Shown here: positions 36,600 to 45,217 of the stretch, one piece after another
Position numbering within the stretch: the first letter of the stretch is position 1
Layout of the letters: each line of letters begins with the position of its first letter
Origin: Pseudobacter ginsenosidimutans
GTDB taxonomy: Bacteria; Bacteroidota; Bacteroidia; Chitinophagales; Chitinophagaceae
Direction: 5' to 3'
Length of the DNA: 64,000 nucleotides
Assembly: GCF_007970185.1 (NCBI RefSeq)
Contig: NZ_CP042431.1
Location: 7,733,342 to 7,797,341 of the forward strand
The notes under the pieces: model-generated
Seen by the model: only the letters and a program-made list of their open reading frames with translations
What the model was told of the DNA's origin: nothing
The model's database searches: none
Translations under genes and position numbers: made by a program

Positions 36600-36718
36600 A
36601 TTCTCGGAAAATTTGCGCAAAAGTAGAAGCATTGGAAATCTGGTGGTTACGAGATCGGGAAATTGGAATGCCGCTTTGGAAGTAATTTGTCAATACCCTG
36701 ATCAATATTGCAACACAA

Positions 36719-36741
36719 AGCCTCCGGCTAACCCGGAGGCT
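36719..36741 (-). terminator. Terminator after ric
   Basis: Stem AGCCTCCGG / CCGGAGGCT with a 5-base loop. On the minus strand it is followed by TTTGTGTT. It lies 36 bases after the ric stop and ends the membrane-protein/ric transcript. Confidence 0.8.
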
Positions 36742-36776
36742 GGAACGTAACACAACAAAAAAGAATGGACAAATCC

Positions 36777-37556
36777 TCACAGAGCATTCACCAGCTTCAA
36801 GGCGCCGGGGAAGAGGATATTATTTTCAAGATGGATATGTACATGCAGGTCTGCTTCAAAAGCAGCGAGTGTCTGGTAAAACACTTTCCAGGTAATACAG
36901 GCATACTCCGGAGCTGTAAAATCATTGGTAAGTTCCCGGATCTTTTGCAATAAGGCCCCTGCCTGCTCATGTTCCATTATCATTCTGCTGACGGGATGCT
37001 CAAGCCCCATTCCCATCCTGGGTACAGAGCCATTACTCAGCTTTGCCTTACTCAATTGATTGATCATCGGGAAAAGTACATTTTCCTCTTTTTGTAAATG
37101 TGCACCCAGTTCCAGTGCAATTTCTGTAATGAGCGATTTGATCTCCACCAACTCAGGGTTCTTGCCGGCATGTTTGGATTCTACCCTGGTAGCATAAGCA
37201 GTAAGTTCGGGCAGTTTTTCCCTTGTATAATTGTGGTGTACATTCACAATATACTCCGCCAGGAAATCGAGTGGCCATTGATGATAGGGCAGGTTGGCTG
37301 TATGCAGCAGTTGCCCCGACTGGCTGAGATCATGCATTACTTTGTTATAATCGAGCTGCTTTTCATAGCAAACCTGTCTGAGTGTTTTCTTTCCGCCGCA
37401 ACAAAAATCGATGCCATACTTTGTGAACACTGCTGCTTTGCTGATGTCTTTCGCTACCATCTCTCCTACAGTTTCACCGGGTGTACAGCTGCTAACAGAA
37501 CATTGCTCACCTTGTTGAAGCGGCTGGTTCCCGCTGTTTGTTTGAAGATATTCCAT
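36777..37556 (-). CDS. ric: Iron-sulfur cluster repair di-iron protein (Ric/ScdA/YtfE)
   Basis: 259 residues. The ScdA_N domain (TVGEMVAKDISKAAVFTKYG followed by IDFCCGGKKTL) precedes a hemerythrin-like di-iron domain with His/Glu ligands in NVHHNYTREKLPELT, LGAHLQKEENVLFP, MIMEHEQAG and HVHIHLENNILFP. Ric proteins repair Fe-S clusters damaged by nitric oxide or peroxide in the cytoplasm. The start overlaps the 3' end of the membrane-protein gene by 50 bases in another frame; no later Met before residue 33 is suitable. Cotranscription with that gene and an Fnr-type box upstream fits a nitrosative-stress role. Confidence 0.93.
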   Translation of the reverse strand: MEYLQTNSGNQPLQQGEQCSVSSCTPGETVGEMVAKDISKAAVFTKYGIDFCCGGKKTLRQVCYEKQLDYNKVMHDLSQSGQLLHTANLPYHQWPLDFLAEYIVNVHHNYTREKLPELTAYATRVESKHAGKNPELVEIKSLITEIALELGAHLQKEENVLFPMINQLSKAKLSNGSVPRMGMGLEHPVSRMIMEHEQAGALLQKIRELTNDFTAPEYACITWKVFYQTLAAFEADLHVHIHLENNILFPGALKLVNAL

Positions 37557-38781
37557 ATTTGAAAAAATTATTGTTCAGTTGAGAAATATACAATAGCGAA
37601 ATGCCGCACAACATCAACAATGCAGCAAACAGCAGGAACCAGACAGCCATTGAAAAATGAGTGCCGCCAATAGATGCCAGCGCCTGTACAAACAAAAAGA
37701 ATTCGTTCAGCACCACGCCTGTAACAAAACAGCCAATACCTATAACAGGTCTGGATGAAATGCTGCTGATATATTGCTGCAGCAACAGGAAACCTAAAAG
37801 GAATAGTGTAATAAAGCCCAACAGTATCAGGTGCAGATAACCGATTACCACCGGCCTGTAGCCGAATGCGAGATAACTCAGATCAGGAAAAACTGACAAG
37901 CTCTGCATAATGGTCTTCATACAAAATGCCAGCAGTGCAAATCCCCAAAGCAATAAAGGAATGGGATCAAAAGAAAACAGTATTCTCTTTTTACATTTTA
38001 TTATTCCTGCCAACAAAACTGCTAGCGCTATCAGCTGAGCAATGGCTGCCAATACCGCCATCCAATACAGGACCGGAGGCAACTTCATCCAGAGCGCAGA
38101 TAGAAAAAATGCAGGCACACATGCAATACATTGTAACCAGAAAGCAATCCTGGCAGCCTTTGCTGAAAATGAAATACCTCGTCTGTGCAACAGGGCCAGG
38201 AACAATCCTATCACTGCAAACGCAAACCAGCCATTGTATTGAAAATGCAGGAAAAAATATACTGAACCGATATACCATTGCTGATGCAAATTCTCCGATG
38301 CCATTAACCAGGCCAGAAAAAATGGACCGGCCGCCGAGATCACATAAAAAACCAGTGCTGACCTGAACCAATTGATCACTGTTATCGGAAGATCAGCTGT
38401 AGAAAGATCCTTCCAGTTTATCCAGGCAAAATACCAACCGGCGAAAATGGAAGAAGTGGAAAAGAAGATGGAAACGATATTGTATCCTCCGAATGGAAAA
38501 CTCAACAACATACCAAAGGCAGACAATAACAGGAACCAGAATGCCTGCTGATAAACGCGTAATCTTTGTTCCGGTAATTGCATTACACCTGCAATAGCAA
38601 CGGAAAGCGCCAGCGAAACCCATCCGCTGAAAGCGAAATGGGAATGGGCATGCATGAGATTTTTGTAATCAAGTACGGGTATCTCCCAGATAATCTTACA
38701 CCTAAGCAATGTGCCTGCCAAAGCTACGATCAGCAGGTTCAGCAATGCTCTCCGGGTCCATGTGTTGAAAAAATTTTGCAT
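37507..38781 (-). CDS. Polytopic membrane protein of unknown function, coupled to ric
   Basis: 424 residues with about 12 hydrophobic helices. His-rich helix ends stand out: NLMHAHSHFAFSGW near residue 45, FFLHFQYNGWFAF in the middle and GYLHLILLGFITLF later. This recalls haem-binding polytopic proteins (NnrS, or subunit I of haem-copper oxidases/NO reductases), but I cannot align it with confidence. It overlaps ric by 50 bases and has a perfect ATGAT-N4-ATCAT box 52 bases upstream of its start. The gene encoding the Crp/Fnr protein lies directly upstream on the same strand. Context suggests a function in nitric-oxide handling. No charged soluble domain or signal peptide is seen. Confidence 0.8.
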   Translation of the reverse strand: MQNFFNTWTRRALLNLLIVALAGTLLRCKIIWEIPVLDYKNLMHAHSHFAFSGWVSLALSVAIAGVMQLPEQRLRVYQQAFWFLLLSAFGMLLSFPFGGYNIVSIFFSTSSIFAGWYFAWINWKDLSTADLPITVINWFRSALVFYVISAAGPFFLAWLMASENLHQQWYIGSVYFFLHFQYNGWFAFAVIGLFLALLHRRGISFSAKAARIAFWLQCIACVPAFFLSALWMKLPPVLYWMAVLAAIAQLIALAVLLAGIIKCKKRILFSFDPIPLLLWGFALLAFCMKTIMQSLSVFPDLSYLAFGYRPVVIGYLHLILLGFITLFLLGFLLLQQYISSISSRPVIGIGCFVTGVVLNEFFLFVQALASIGGTHFSMAVWFLLFAALLMLCGISLLYISQLNNNFFKYGISSNKQREPAASTR

Positions 38782-38832
38782 ACAGAAGGAATACTGTACT
38801 GCAAAGGAACGCCGGTAAGAATCGGCATTTTA

Positions 38833-38844
38833 TGATCGTGATCA
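38833..38844. promoter_or_regulatory. Fnr/Dnr-type box before the membrane protein - ric operon
   Basis: TGATCGTGATCA inside ATGAT-N4-ATCAT, 52 bp upstream of the membrane-protein start. It overlaps the stop codon of the Crp/Fnr gene. Confidence 0.75.
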
Positions 38845-39444
38845 TTTTGAACAATATACTTTTCCTTTTTCTATCAGCAACTGTCCGGTTGAATGCAAAT
38901 GACGCATCGCACGGATCACGGTTTCCACTCGCAGTCCGGTCATGTCTGCAATCTGCTGACGGGTGAGGTTAACACGACTGCAATCCGGACATGTATGTTT
39001 ATTATTCTCTTTGAAATAATGAAGCAATGCTATAATAGTATGTTCAGGAGAACGGATAGCCATTTCTTTGATCAGCAAAAATTTTAAACGCAGCCTGCGT
39101 GATAACAATTTCGAAAACGAAAAATGCACTTCAGGATTCTCTTTCAGCAATTGAAGAAAATGACTTTTATGTAGTCTTATCAGTGTTGAATCCTCATCGG
39201 CAATAGCAGTGGCAGCATAGGGTTCATCATCCATCATCGGCAACTCACCAAAGGATTCACCTTCCTCCGCCATCAATTGAATGAATTCCCTTCCTTCATC
39301 ATTCACATTCACCCATCTTACCCTTCCACTCACCACCTGGTAATAAAAACTGGCTTGCATGCCTTCCATGAATATGATCTCATTGCGCTGCACTTCTTTG
39401 AAGCTCGCGCCCATATTGAGCAGCAGGTTTGTGTTAATCATCAT
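38842..39444 (-). CDS. Crp/Fnr-family transcriptional regulator
   Basis: About 200 residues from MMINTNLLLNMGASFKEVQR. The longer frame to 39513 runs over its own putative operator and is less likely. It has an N-terminal cyclic-nucleotide-binding-like beta-roll (IIFMEGMQASFYYQVVSGRV, EGESFGELPMMDDEP) and a C-terminal winged helix (VNLTRQQIADMTGLRVETVIRAMRHL, the recognition helix). It lacks the N-terminal Cys cluster of oxygen-sensing Fnr, so it is more like Dnr/NnrR, which sense NO through haem (inference). It does have CPDC just before the HTH. Boxes in front of four neighbouring genes mark it as the local nitrogen-oxide/anaerobic regulator. Confidence 0.9.
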   Translation of the reverse strand: MMINTNLLLNMGASFKEVQRNEIIFMEGMQASFYYQVVSGRVRWVNVNDEGREFIQLMAEEGESFGELPMMDDEPYAATAIADEDSTLIRLHKSHFLQLLKENPEVHFSFSKLLSRRLRLKFLLIKEMAIRSPEHTIIALLHYFKENNKHTCPDCSRVNLTRQQIADMTGLRVETVIRAMRHLHSTGQLLIEKGKVYCSK

Positions 39445-39514
39445 GTTATCCGATTGTGTTCCAAAGCTAATCAGCCGTTTGAGCAGGGCGACTGATTTTG
39501 AACGGCAAAACACA

Positions 39515-39526
39515 TGATTTTGGTCA
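39515..39526. promoter_or_regulatory. Fnr/Dnr-type box before the Crp/Fnr gene
   Basis: TGATTTTGGTCA, one mismatch from TGAT-N4-ATCA and flanked by A and T as in the perfect sites. It lies 71 bp upstream of the regulator start, so autoregulation is possible. Confidence 0.5.
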
Positions 39527-39668
39527 TATGCGGATCAGGGATGATAAAGACTTTAAACCTGCAACCCTTATGGGAATTGCATTTCAGATCATTCAACCCA
39601 TACCCTGTCAACTGATCAGCGTCATTCTTTTTACAACACCTGATAACATCGGTCAATCCCGCTTCCTA

Positions 39669-39686
39669 TTATGATCCTGATCATAA
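39669..39686. promoter_or_regulatory. Fnr/Dnr-type box before the nos operon
   Basis: TTATGATCCTGATCATAA, an 18-base palindrome interrupted only by the central CT, containing TGAT-N4-ATCA. It is 59 bp before the cytochrome c start, a usual distance for a class II or class I activator site. It is the best-conserved of the four boxes. Confidence 0.82.
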
Positions 39687-39744
39687 AGCTCCGTTTTTAT
39701 TCCCTGTACTCTTGCTGTGTATTTATCACTTAAATAACACGGAA

Positions 39745-40209
39745 ATGAAAAAGCTAACCATTGTTGCCGGTCTTGCTTTACTGATCTACGCCTGCGCTGA
39801 AAGTACCAGCAAAAACAGTGCGCCATCAGAAAGTCCGGCAAAAGAAACTGCTGCTCCCGCCTACGATACAGCCAAAGGTGCAGGCAGGTTCACCAAAGTA
39901 GACATACCCGCCAGCCTCGACGCAAAAATGGCCGAGGCCGGGAAAAAAGTGTACGATCTGAAATGCGCCGCCTGCCACAAACTCAGTGATGAAAAACTCG
40001 TAGGCCCCGGCTGGAAAGGCGTTACCGCACGCCACACCCCTGAATGGATCATGAACTTCAGCACCAACCCGGATGAAATGCTGCAGAAAGATCCCAAGGC
40101 ACAGGCCATGCTGGAAATCTGTCTTGTTAAGATGCCCAACCAGAATCTTACCGATGATGAAGCCAGACAGATCTATGAATTCATGAGAAAGAACGACGGA
40201 ATAAAATAA
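39745..40209 (+). CDS. Class I c-type cytochrome lipoprotein, first gene of the nos operon
   Basis: 154 residues from MKKLTIVAGLALLIYAC, a lipoprotein signal. The haem motif CAACH is at residues 74-78 with the likely axial Met at about 130 (VKMPNQNLTDDE). A linker of low complexity (STSKNSAPSESPAKETAAP) precedes the domain. Such small cytochromes lie next to clade II nosZ and are thought to hand electrons to it in the periplasm. It is 17 bases ahead of nosZ, so one transcript is likely. The start with Met 39745 is set by the signal peptide. Confidence 0.92.
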   Translation: MKKLTIVAGLALLIYACAESTSKNSAPSESPAKETAAPAYDTAKGAGRFTKVDIPASLDAKMAEAGKKVYDLKCAACHKLSDEKLVGPGWKGVTARHTPEWIMNFSTNPDEMLQKDPKAQAMLEICLVKMPNQNLTDDEARQIYEFMRKNDGIK

Positions 40210-40226
40210 CACACAATCAAAATCAT

Positions 40227-42215
40227 ATGAGATCAGATCATTTTACCAGCAGGTTACTCCAGGTGTCCATGGCCGCCGTTCTGCTGTATGCCTGCAAACC
40301 CAACAATGCCGGCAATGCCGTAAGCGGCAATGCTGCTGAAAAAACCTATGTAGCGCCAGGCAAATACGATGAATTTTACAATTTCGTTTCCGGTGGATTC
40401 AGCGGACAACTTTCCGTATATGGATTACCGTCAGGCCGCCTGCTTCGCGTGATCCCGGTTTTCTCCGTAGATCCGGAAAAAGGATATGGCTACAGTGAAG
40501 AATCCAAACCCATGCTCAATACTTCCCATGGATTTGTTCCATGGGACGATCTTCACCATACAGAGCTTTCACAAACCAATGGTGAGATCGATGGGCGCTG
40601 GATCTTCGTGAACGGCAACAATACACCACGCGTTGCAAGGGTTGACCTCAAAACCTTCCGCACCGCAGAGATCATCGAACTGCCCAACAGCGCCGGTAAT
40701 CACTCCTCCCCCTTCATCACAGAGAACACTGAATATGTAGTAGCCGGCACCCGTTTCAGCGTTCCTGTTGGCGACAATACCGATGTGCCCATCAGCAGCT
40801 ACAAAGAGAATTTCAAAGGCACTATCAGCTTTATCAGTGTAGACAAAAACACTGGTGGACTATCGCTCGCCTTCCAGCTGGAAACACCCGGCGTTAACTT
40901 CGACCTCAGCCATGCAGGCAAAGGCCCCAGCCACGGATGGTTCTTCTTCAGCTGCTACAATTCAGAACAGGCCAATACGTTGCTGGAAGTGAACGCTTCT
41001 CAGCGCGACAAAGATTTCATCCTTGCCGTGAACTGGAAAAAAGCAGAAGAATATTTGAAAGCAGGAAAAGGAACAAAGAAGGCAGTCCGTTACGCACATA
41101 ATACCTACGACGAAACATCCCATACTTCAAAATCAGAGATCCTCAATGAAGTGATCTCCCTCGATCCCAAAGTACTGAAAGATATCTGCTACCTCATCCC
41201 CTGCCCTAAATCACCACATGGTTGCGACGTTGATCCTTCCGGTGAATACATCGTTGGCAGCGGCAAACTGGCAGCTCTTATTCCTGTTTTCTCCTTTACC
41301 AAACTGCAACAGGCAATCGCCAACAAAACTTTCGAAGGTGAATATGATGGTATCCCTGTTGTGAAATATGAATCTGCTCTCTACGGAGAAGTAGAAAAAC
41401 CAGGTCTCGGACCATTACATACCGAGTTCGATGGAAAAGGGAATGCTTACACTTCCTTTTTCGTGAGCTCTGAAATAGTAAAATGGAATATCAAAGACCT
41501 CAAAGTGCTGGACCGTGCCCCTACTTACTACTCCATCGGTCACCTTTGCATTCCTGGAGGCGATACAAAAAAACCGAATGCAAAATATGTGATCGCTTAC
41601 AACAAGATCACCAAGGACCGTTACCTGCCCACAGGTCCTGAACTGGCGCAAAGTGCCCAACTCTTTGATATCAGCGGCGATAAAATGCAGCTGATCCTCG
41701 ATTTCCCTACCATCGGCGAGCCACACTATGCACAGGCAGTTTCAGCAGACCTCGTTGCAAAGAATTCCACCAAATTCTTCAAGCTGGATGAGAACACCAA
41801 TCCTTATGTGACCAAGGGTGAATCCAATGCCAAAGTAGTACGGGAGGGCAACAAAGTGCATGTGTACGCAACCTGCATCCGCTCTCACTTTGCACCGGAC
41901 AATATCGAAGGTGTAAAACTCGGAGACGAAGTGTATTTCCATATTACCAATTTGGAACAGGACTGGGACATTCCGCATGGCTTTGCCGTGAAAGGCGCCA
42001 ACAACGCGGAATTGCTGATCATGCCCGGAGAAACACAAACACTGAAATGGGTACCTGAAAAAACCGGCGTTGTTCCTTTCTATTGTACCGATTTCTGTAG
42101 TGCTCTTCACCAGGAAATGTCAGGATATATCCGTGTATCCCCTGCCGGCAGTAACATCCCGCTAACATTCAGCCTCGGAAAAACCAATACACCGGAAACC
42201 ACTAACAGCAAATAA
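40227..42215 (+). CDS. nosZ: Nitrous oxide reductase, clade II (Sec-type)
   Basis: 662 residues. The N-terminus (RLLQVSMAAVLLYAC-KPNN) is a Sec/lipoprotein signal, not the Tat signal of clade I. The beta-propeller holds CuZ His ligands (DDLHHTELSQ, PHGCDVDPSG, GPLHTEFDG, SIGHLCIP, GEPHYAQAV). The C-terminal cupredoxin holds the CuA set FYCTDFCSALHQEM (C620, C624, H628, M631) plus IPHGFAV. It reduces N2O to N2 in the periplasm, the last step of denitrification. No nirK/nirS or recognisable norB is in the window, so the cell may be an N2O consumer only, or these genes lie elsewhere. Confidence 0.97.
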   Translation: MRSDHFTSRLLQVSMAAVLLYACKPNNAGNAVSGNAAEKTYVAPGKYDEFYNFVSGGFSGQLSVYGLPSGRLLRVIPVFSVDPEKGYGYSEESKPMLNTSHGFVPWDDLHHTELSQTNGEIDGRWIFVNGNNTPRVARVDLKTFRTAEIIELPNSAGNHSSPFITENTEYVVAGTRFSVPVGDNTDVPISSYKENFKGTISFISVDKNTGGLSLAFQLETPGVNFDLSHAGKGPSHGWFFFSCYNSEQANTLLEVNASQRDKDFILAVNWKKAEEYLKAGKGTKKAVRYAHNTYDETSHTSKSEILNEVISLDPKVLKDICYLIPCPKSPHGCDVDPSGEYIVGSGKLAALIPVFSFTKLQQAIANKTFEGEYDGIPVVKYESALYGEVEKPGLGPLHTEFDGKGNAYTSFFVSSEIVKWNIKDLKVLDRAPTYYSIGHLCIPGGDTKKPNAKYVIAYNKITKDRYLPTGPELAQSAQLFDISGDKMQLILDFPTIGEPHYAQAVSADLVAKNSTKFFKLDENTNPYVTKGESNAKVVREGNKVHVYATCIRSHFAPDNIEGVKLGDEVYFHITNLEQDWDIPHGFAVKGANNAELLIMPGETQTLKWVPEKTGVVPFYCTDFCSALHQEMSGYIRVSPAGSNIPLTFSLGKTNTPETTNSK

Positions 42216-42248
42216 GACCGGTGCATACAAGAAAGAAAAACTTTTGAA

Positions 42249-43259
42249 ATGAAGAACAGGATGTCAGTAACCACAAAGTGCATAACAGCTCTTGCAGCGC
42301 TTTCACTGGTAGCAGTACTTTTCTTTCCCATGTGGAAAATAGAGTTATCTGCTCCGCAATACCCTGAAGGATTGGAACTAAGCATTTACCCGCATAAGTT
42401 GGGTGGTGATATCGAAATCGTAAATGGTCTCAATCACTATATCGGCATGCGCACACTACACACCAGGGACTTTGTGGAATTTATTGTACTGCCCTGGATA
42501 TTCGGCATCCTTTCGTTTTTCGGCCTGCTCACTATCATAATTAACCGAAGATGGTTCTTCCTGCTGTGGGCAGGCTTTTTCTTTCTTTTTGCCGTTGTAG
42601 CGATGATAGATTTTTACCGGTGGGAATATAATTATGGACATAACCTGGATCCCGCCGCACCCATCCAGGTGCCGGGTATGAGCTACCAGCCGCCATTGAT
42701 CGGATTCAAGCAGCTGCTCAATTTCGGTGCCTACTCCATTCCCGATACAGGCGGTTGGATCTTCATCGCAGCCGGACTGCTCATCGCCTTCAGTGTTTAC
42801 CACGAAATTCAAACAATGAGAAAACTGTCTAAAAAATCAGCACTTATTATCAGCTGCGCCGGATTGTTAACCTTAGGTTCCTGCTCCGCTGGCCCTCAAC
42901 CCATCAAACTCAACGTGGATGTTTGTGATCACTGCAAAATGACAATCACCGATCCTAAATTCGGCGGTGAACTGCTTACAAAAAAAGGAAAAATTTACAG
43001 GTTCGATGATGCAAAATGCCTTTCCGGATTTATCAATGCCGGAACTGTGAAGAAAGAGGATGTGAAAAACATTTACCTGCTCGATTATGTGAATCAGGGG
43101 CAATTACTGGATGCCTCCACCTGCATCCTGCTCAAAAGCAGCGAGCTGAAAAGTCCGATGGGTGGAGATCTTGCAGCCTTCGCCTCAAAAGATGCTGCTG
43201 AACAATTCCAAAAACAATTCAACGCCACTTTAACAAGCTGGAATGAAATTGAAAAATAA
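42249..43259 (+). CDS. nosL: Fusion of a 4-TM nos-cluster membrane protein with NosL
   Basis: 336 residues in one open frame. Residues 1-189 form a membrane protein with about four helices (MKNRMSVTTKCITALAALSL ... GGWIFIAAGLLIAFSVY), like the unnamed membrane protein that stands between nosZ and nosL in clade II clusters. At residue 190 (base 42816) a second, perfect lipoprotein start appears, MRKLSKKSALIISCAGLLTL followed by GSCSAGP. NosL follows with its Cu-binding CDHCKMTITD (C226, C229, M231). NosL delivers copper to NosZ. The two parts are normally separate genes. Here either a fused protein is made or NosL starts inside. The 3' end overlaps nosD by 17 bases. Confidence 0.88.
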   Translation: MKNRMSVTTKCITALAALSLVAVLFFPMWKIELSAPQYPEGLELSIYPHKLGGDIEIVNGLNHYIGMRTLHTRDFVEFIVLPWIFGILSFFGLLTIIINRRWFFLLWAGFFFLFAVVAMIDFYRWEYNYGHNLDPAAPIQVPGMSYQPPLIGFKQLLNFGAYSIPDTGGWIFIAAGLLIAFSVYHEIQTMRKLSKKSALIISCAGLLTLGSCSAGPQPIKLNVDVCDHCKMTITDPKFGGELLTKKGKIYRFDDAKCLSGFINAGTVKKEDVKNIYLLDYVNQGQLLDASTCILLKSSELKSPMGGDLAAFASKDAAEQFQKQFNATLTSWNEIEK

Positions 43260-44496
43260 ACAGTTGGTTTTGACGCTGGTACTGCTGCCGGTGCTGGCCT
43301 CGCTGCCAGCCCTGGCCGGTATCATACACGTGAATCCGGCTGGCCCTGTGAAAAAAATTCAACAGGCCATCGATCATGCAAAGCCCAATGATACTATACT
43401 CGTGGAAAAGGGAGTTTATAAAGAAGGGAATATTGAAGTGAACAAACCTTTGTATCTGAAAGGCATCAACTATCCCATTATCGATGGAGAAAAGAAATAC
43501 GAGATCATCACCATCAAATCAAATAATGTAATACTGGAAGGATTTTCCGTTCAGCATTCCGGTTCTTCCAGCTACAATGATATAGCCGCCATCCGCATCG
43601 CCAATGTCCGCAACGTTACTATCCGCAACAATAAACTGGACGATACGTTTTTCGGCATCTACAGCCATCATGCCGGCTCCTGCCTCATCACAGGCAACAG
43701 GGTCCGCTCTTATGCCAAAACCGAACTGGGCTCCGCCAATGGTATCCACTGCTGGAAAAGCGACAGTATGCAGATCACCAATAATGAGATCAGCGGTCAT
43801 CGCGATGGCATCTACTTCGAATTTGTAACTGCTTCTTCCATCCGGAGCAATTACAGTCATGATAACCTGCGGTACGGACTGCATTTCATGTTTTCCAACA
43901 ATGACCTGTACGAAAAGAATACTTTCGAAAGAAATGGGGCCGGCGTAGCTGTTATGTTCTCTAAATCTGTAACAATGCTGCACAACCGCTTTCTCTCCAA
44001 CTGGGGCGCCAGCTCCTATGGTATCCTTCTCAAAGAAATTTCCGACAGCCGCATAGAGAACAATCAATTTACCCGGAACACCACGGGCATCTACCTGGAA
44101 GGCACCACCAGGATCATGATCTCCAAAAATATATTCAGCGGCAATGGCTATGCCCTCCGGATCCAGGCCAGTTGCAGCGAGAATAATGTCCAGCAAAATA
44201 ATTTCACCGGTAATACTTTCGATGTGGCCACCAATGGCAGCCTGGTGCTGAACTCATTCAATAAGAACTACTGGGACAAATATGAAGGCTATGATCTCAA
44301 CCGCGATGGCATAGGAGATGTACCCTTTCGCCCGGTAAGTATGTATTCCATGGTAGTGGAAAGAAATCCTACCGCCATGATGCTGTTCAGAAGTTTCCTG
44401 GTAAATCTTTTCGATAAAACAGAAAAAGTATTGCCAGGACTCACGCCTGAAGGCCTGAAAGACGATCAACCACTGATGAAATCACTGAAGTTTTAA
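43243..44496 (+). CDS. nosD: NosD, periplasmic maturation protein
   Basis: 417 residues with a Sec signal (LVLTLVLLPVLASLPALA). A right-handed beta-helix of NosD/CASH type follows (IIHVNPAGPVKKIQQAIDHA, ILVEKGVYKEG, then many 'I.nN.i' rungs such as ILEGFSVQHS and IENNQFTRNTTGIYLEG). The C-terminal NKNYWDKYEGYDLNRDGIGD is a NosD hallmark. It works with NosF and NosY in building the CuZ sulfide-copper centre. It overlaps the NosL-fusion gene and is followed after 8 bases by nosF. Confidence 0.95.
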   Translation: MKLKNKQLVLTLVLLPVLASLPALAGIIHVNPAGPVKKIQQAIDHAKPNDTILVEKGVYKEGNIEVNKPLYLKGINYPIIDGEKKYEIITIKSNNVILEGFSVQHSGSSSYNDIAAIRIANVRNVTIRNNKLDDTFFGIYSHHAGSCLITGNRVRSYAKTELGSANGIHCWKSDSMQITNNEISGHRDGIYFEFVTASSIRSNYSHDNLRYGLHFMFSNNDLYEKNTFERNGAGVAVMFSKSVTMLHNRFLSNWGASSYGILLKEISDSRIENNQFTRNTTGIYLEGTTRIMISKNIFSGNGYALRIQASCSENNVQQNNFTGNTFDVATNGSLVLNSFNKNYWDKYEGYDLNRDGIGDVPFRPVSMYSMVVERNPTAMMLFRSFLVNLFDKTEKVLPGLTPEGLKDDQPLMKSLKF

Positions 44497-44504
44497 TAGA
44501 CGAT

Positions 44505-45212
44505 ATGATCATCGCAACCAATGTTACCAAAAGATTCGGCAAATTGACGGCACTGGACAATGTGAGCGTCAATTGCAATAAAGGACAATGCATTTCCCTC
44601 ACCGGACCTAATGGTTCCGGTAAAACAACGCTGATCAAGTGTTTGCTTGGAATGGTGGTGCCGGATAGCGGCTTCATCACTTTCAATCAGCAGAATATCC
44701 TGCACCACTGGCAATACAGATCACGGATCGGTTACATGCCCCAGATAGGCAGGTACCCGGAGAACATGACCATTGCACAAGTGCTGGACATGATGAAGGA
44801 TATCCGGAAAAACAATAAATCAGTACTGGACGAAGAACTGATCCAAACATTCGATCTCCAGCATATCGCTAACAAGAAAATGCGCACCCTCTCCGGCGGT
44901 ACCCGCCAGAAAGTAAGTGCAGCACTCGCTTTCCTCTTCAATCCCGATGTACTGATACTGGACGAACCAACAGCAGGCCTCGATCCCCTCTCAACTGAAT
45001 TGCTGAAAGACAAGATCAGGAAAGAAAAACAAAAAGGGAAACTCATACTCATCACCTCTCATATTCTCAGTGACCTGGACGACCTGGTAACTGAAGTGAT
45101 CTACATGCAGGATGGACAGCTCCGTTTCCACAAATCACTGGAACAGTTGAAACAAGACACCGGGCAATCACAATTATCACGCGCTATTGCGCAGGTGATG
45201 AAAACAAACTGA
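44505..45212 (+). CDS. nosF: NosF, ABC transporter ATPase
   Basis: 235 residues. Walker A is GPNGSGKTTLIK, the Q-loop is near GYMPQIGRYPENM, the signature is LSGGTRQKVSAAL and Walker B is VLILDEPTAGLDPLS, with switch His in ITSHILSDLDD. It is the cytoplasmic energiser of the NosFY(D) complex that supplies a sulfur species or helps copper loading of NosZ. Five bases separate it from nosY. Confidence 0.95.
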   Translation: MIIATNVTKRFGKLTALDNVSVNCNKGQCISLTGPNGSGKTTLIKCLLGMVVPDSGFITFNQQNILHHWQYRSRIGYMPQIGRYPENMTIAQVLDMMKDIRKNNKSVLDEELIQTFDLQHIANKKMRTLSGGTRQKVSAALAFLFNPDVLILDEPTAGLDPLSTELLKDKIRKEKQKGKLILITSHILSDLDDLVTEVIYMQDGQLRFHKSLEQLKQDTGQSQLSRAIAQVMKTN

Positions 45213-45217
45213 AGCTT

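Noticed and set aside
36690-36710. Further Fnr-type box (CTGATCAATATT) before the TonB receptor
   Set aside because: It lacks the TGAT-N4-ATCA symmetry of the other four boxes.
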